Source of the DNA: Asticcacaulis sp. UBA2476
Lineage (GTDB): Bacteria > Pseudomonadota > Alphaproteobacteria > Caulobacterales > Caulobacteraceae
NCBI GenBank assembly: GCA_002342035.1
Contig: DDPE01000032.1
Span: forward strand, 1-63,307
Length of the DNA: 63,307 nucleotides
Direction: 5' to 3'
The translations under genes were made by a program, and so were the position numbers. This document shows, piece by piece, positions 61,731 through 63,307 of the stretch. The notes under the pieces were generated by a model. It saw nothing but the letters and a program-made list of their open reading frames with translations. It was not told where the DNA came from and did not search any database. How positions within the stretch are numbered: position 1 is the stretch's first letter; every line of letters begins with the position of its first letter.

Positions 61731-62048
61731 TTAATTAGAGCGCTTGAAGCTTTCGGCGTCCTCGAACAGCGGACGCTGATCCGGATCGTCGCGGCTCAGG
61801 TCGCCGTCGGGATTGGAGAAGAAAACCGCTTCCGGTGCCGAACGGGCGGGCAGCTTGGCTTTGATATCGAAAGCGAAATTCTTGTCCCATCCGCCGGTTT
61901 TCGACGGCTTGATATTGACGGTCAGGGTAAGGCTGCCGCCTTTGCCGGTGCTGTCGATCGCCTGAATGAGCTTTTGCATTTGCTCATCCAGTTGCTCGAC
62001 CAGCAGGCCTTTGCGCACCTGGCGCAAAATGTCGGTGAACGGGGTCAC
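61731..62048 (-). CDS. hypothetical phage protein
   Basis: A 105-residue protein with a helical start (TPFTDILRQVRKGLLVEQLDEQ), then SLTLTVNIKPSKTGG and an acidic tail. It precedes the DUF2303 gene by 29 bases, an arrangement seen in several phages. Function unknown. Confidence 0.65.
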   Translation of the reverse strand: MTPFTDILRQVRKGLLVEQLDEQMQKLIQAIDSTGKGGSLTLTVNIKPSKTGGWDKNFAFDIKAKLPARSAPEAVFFSNPDGDLSRDDPDQRPLFEDAESFKRSN

Positions 62049-62074
62049 TGAGGTCTCCTTATGGTTAGGGTGGG

Positions 62075-62215
62075 TTACTTGCGGCGGTGGATGGCGGCCT
62101 TAAGCGCGGTGTAGACCTTGCCGCCGAGCCACCAGCCGATGGTGACGCCGATGGCGGCCCAGACGAACAGGCCGGTGGCGGTGAAGAAGTCGATGTGGTC
62201 GAGTTGAAGTCTCAT
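62075..62215 (-). CDS. small single-helix membrane protein
   Basis: A 46-codon gene with a hydrophobic helix (FVWAAIGVTIGWWLGGKVY) and a basic C-terminus (HRRK). Its ATG overlaps the previous stop by 4 bases. Function unknown. Confidence 0.55.
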   Translation of the reverse strand: MRLQLDHIDFFTATGLFVWAAIGVTIGWWLGGKVYTALKAAIHRRK

Positions 62216-62640
62216 TCTGAGGTCTCCGTCATGGGTTGGTTACGCACCGCCGCCTGCGGCTTTGGGGTGAGGTGGCGGAAAAGCTGTCGGCGCTTGGGGT
62301 TGCAGGGTTCAAAGCGCCCCGATGACAGGTCGTGCCATGTGCCGTAATTGTCGCGCACGGTAAGGTACTGGTCCCGGTCGCTGGGGCGCGGCGTGGCCAG
62401 AGTGGCGTGATAGACCTTGCCTTCGGTGAAGGTTGAGCCGCTGGGCGGAAACGCGCAGCGCACGGCCATCAGGGCCGGATTGAGGGATTGGGGTTTCATC
62501 AGTTTGATGTCTCCATCGGCGGTTCTGACCGGGGTCAGGAAGGTCGAGCGCAGATCCGGGCGCAGCGAGCTGAGGTACAGGCGCAGGCCGGACGGGATGA
62601 CGAAGCGGGTCGGCCAGTAATCACGGCGGGCGGCTAACAT
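62212..62640 (-). CDS. hypothetical phage protein
   Basis: A 142-residue protein with KVYHATLATP, QYLTVRDNYG and WHDLSSGRFEPC strands, suggesting a beta-rich fold. Overlaps on both sides (7 and 4 bases) support it being part of the operon. No family is recognised. Confidence 0.5.
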   Translation of the reverse strand: MLAARRDYWPTRFVIPSGLRLYLSSLRPDLRSTFLTPVRTADGDIKLMKPQSLNPALMAVRCAFPPSGSTFTEGKVYHATLATPRPSDRDQYLTVRDNYGTWHDLSSGRFEPCNPKRRQLFRHLTPKPQAAVRNQPMTETSE

Positions 62641-62819
62641 GGCGTCACCTCCGGCGGCCGGTTGGCTGCGGGATCAGGCTTGCTGGTCTTGATGAAATAG
62701 GCCTCGGCCTGAGCGGCGGTGGCAGATTCAATCAGGCTGGAGTAAGGGCGGTCGAGTTCGGCGCTGATGTAGCGCAAGCGCAGCTCAGTCGCCGGATCAA
62801 GGGTGATTTTGATCTTCAT
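62634..62819 (-). CDS. small ribbon-helix-helix-like protein
   Basis: A 61-residue protein: strand KIKITLDPATELRLRYISAEL, helix SSLIESATAAQAEAYF, in the order of a ribbon-helix-helix regulator. It overlaps genes at both ends (ATGA with the next start). A regulatory role in the phage is an inference. Confidence 0.55.
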   Translation of the reverse strand: MKIKITLDPATELRLRYISAELDRPYSSLIESATAAQAEAYFIKTSKPDPAANRPPEVTPC

Positions 62820-62905
62820 GACGTGGCGCTCCAGAGCATGGCGGCCAGACCGATCATGCCCGCGAAGGCGGTGACGTTGAGGGCTTCGTAAAGGATGCGT
62901 CTCAC
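62816..62905 (-). CDS. very small membrane peptide (29 codons)
   Basis: A GTG-started frame with a hydrophobic helix (LNVTAFAGMIGLAAMLW). The GTG overlaps the previous stop (GTGA) and the end overlaps the next start, which supports translation. It could be a chance frame; longer readings upstream are arginine-rich and not credible. Confidence 0.4.
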   Translation of the reverse strand: MRRILYEALNVTAFAGMIGLAAMLWSATS

Positions 62906-63246
62906 GACAGGCCTCCGCGCTTGTAGTCTTCGAGGCTGATGCGGTCGTCGGTGATATCGGTCACGGGGGCGGTTTTGCGGCTCAGTTCGTCGGCGCAACT
63001 CAGGAGGTGCGTGGCCAGGGCGCGCCAGAAGGTGATGGTGTTGTCTGTGCCGTTCGCTGTGTTCAGCACCGGGGCTTTGAAGGAGTCATCCGGGTAGCAG
63101 GCGGCGGCATAGTTGACGAAACCCAGCGTGGCGCAGAACAGGTCAGCTCCGGTGTCGATCGATGGCGATCCAGTGATCGTCTCTTCGGCAACAGCGGCCC
63201 CGATGTAATAGGGTTTCGGGATGGCGGGGGTGTCAGCGTGCGGCAT
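62902..63246 (-). CDS. hypothetical phage protein
   Basis: A 114-residue protein with helical segments (TGADLFCATLGFVNYAAACYPDD and FWRALATHLLSCADEL). CCGGAGA lies upstream of the ATG at 63246. It is the first gene of the operon that is complete in the window. No family is recognised. Confidence 0.5.
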   Translation of the reverse strand: MPHADTPAIPKPYYIGAAVAEETITGSPSIDTGADLFCATLGFVNYAAACYPDDSFKAPVLNTANGTDNTITFWRALATHLLSCADELSRKTAPVTDITDDRISLEDYKRGGLS

Positions 63247-63307
63247 GACGGTCTCCGGGGGAAATGGGAAGGGGGTGCGCGGCGAGCCTTGGGAGCTGGG
63301 GGCAAGG
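63247..63307. other. window end, no resolved gene
   Basis: Sixty bases upstream of the last gene. No complete frame or regulatory site can be assigned; the operon probably continues to the right. Confidence 0.3.

Larger units (their letters stand above)
52030..63307. mobile_element. integrated phage or phage-like element (left part)
   Basis: The element starts at the 3' end of tRNA-Arg and runs beyond the window. It holds an integrase, an AlpA/Xis-like gene and a long leftward operon of phage early genes with 4-base overlaps. No structural, lysis or tail genes are in view, so whether it is a complete prophage cannot be told. The exact left boundary is not fixed, because the duplicated att core at the right end is outside the window. 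Confidence 0.85.

Overview
The window looks like a chromosome segment of a Caulobacterales bacterium, most like Asticcacaulis. This rests on a GC-rich alphaproteobacterial style, the rpmH-rnpA-yidC-engB gene order near argB, a pyrimidine nucleotidase and dapD, and an unusual richness in secreted plant-polysaccharide enzymes. The genus is inferred from gene content only.

Layout. 1-9.2 kb: an Rrf2 regulator next to an Fe-S serine dehydratase (sdaA), small enzymes, a MerC-like membrane protein behind two Zur-like palindromes, a secreted NodB deacetylase, a GH2 glycosidase, a DsbA/FrnE protein and a P-loop kinase that follows an Ile/Ala/Val-rich mini-ORF and a terminator. 9.2-16.5 kb: a secreted protein, a cyclophilin-type isomerase, an RND efflux pump with its adaptor, and a winged-helix regulator/membrane protein pair. 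16.6-24.9 kb: an S9A peptidase, a ParDE toxin-antitoxin pair, a three-gene block (two paralogues of unknown function plus a receiver-domain protein), a FliL-like exported protein whose stop codon carries a MITE-like element, a phasin and 3-hydroxybutyrate dehydrogenase.

25-43.7 kb is the polysaccharide region: four GH43 enzymes, a GH39 enzyme and a rhamnogalacturonan acetylesterase-like esterase. A perfect LacI-type palindrome lies between the divergent GH39 and GH43 genes. Together they suggest removal of arabinose, xylose and acetyl decorations from pectin or xylan. Housekeeping genes are interleaved: an Atm1-type ABC exporter, prfC, a Tat-exported aminotransferase, dapD, argB. 43.7-51.8 kb is the conserved engB-yidC-rnpA-rpmH block, a membrane histidine kinase, a sirtuin and gamma-glutamyltransferase.

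From about 52.0 kb to the end is the left part of an integrated phage or phage-like element, inserted at the 3' end of tRNA-Arg(ACG). It has a tyrosine integrase, an AlpA/Xis-like protein and a long leftward early operon of overlapping genes, several under 60 codons. These include a DUF5131 (Gp37/Gp68) protein, an ASCH/PUA-like phage protein, a C5 cytosine methyltransferase and a DUF2303 protein. The right end lies outside the window. The points most worth a second look are the orphan attenuator-like leader, the MITE in a stop codon, the Zur-like merC promoter, the paralogue pair with a response regulator, a repeat-associated duplication behind the ABC exporter, and the unusual membrane protein between the att site and the integrase.
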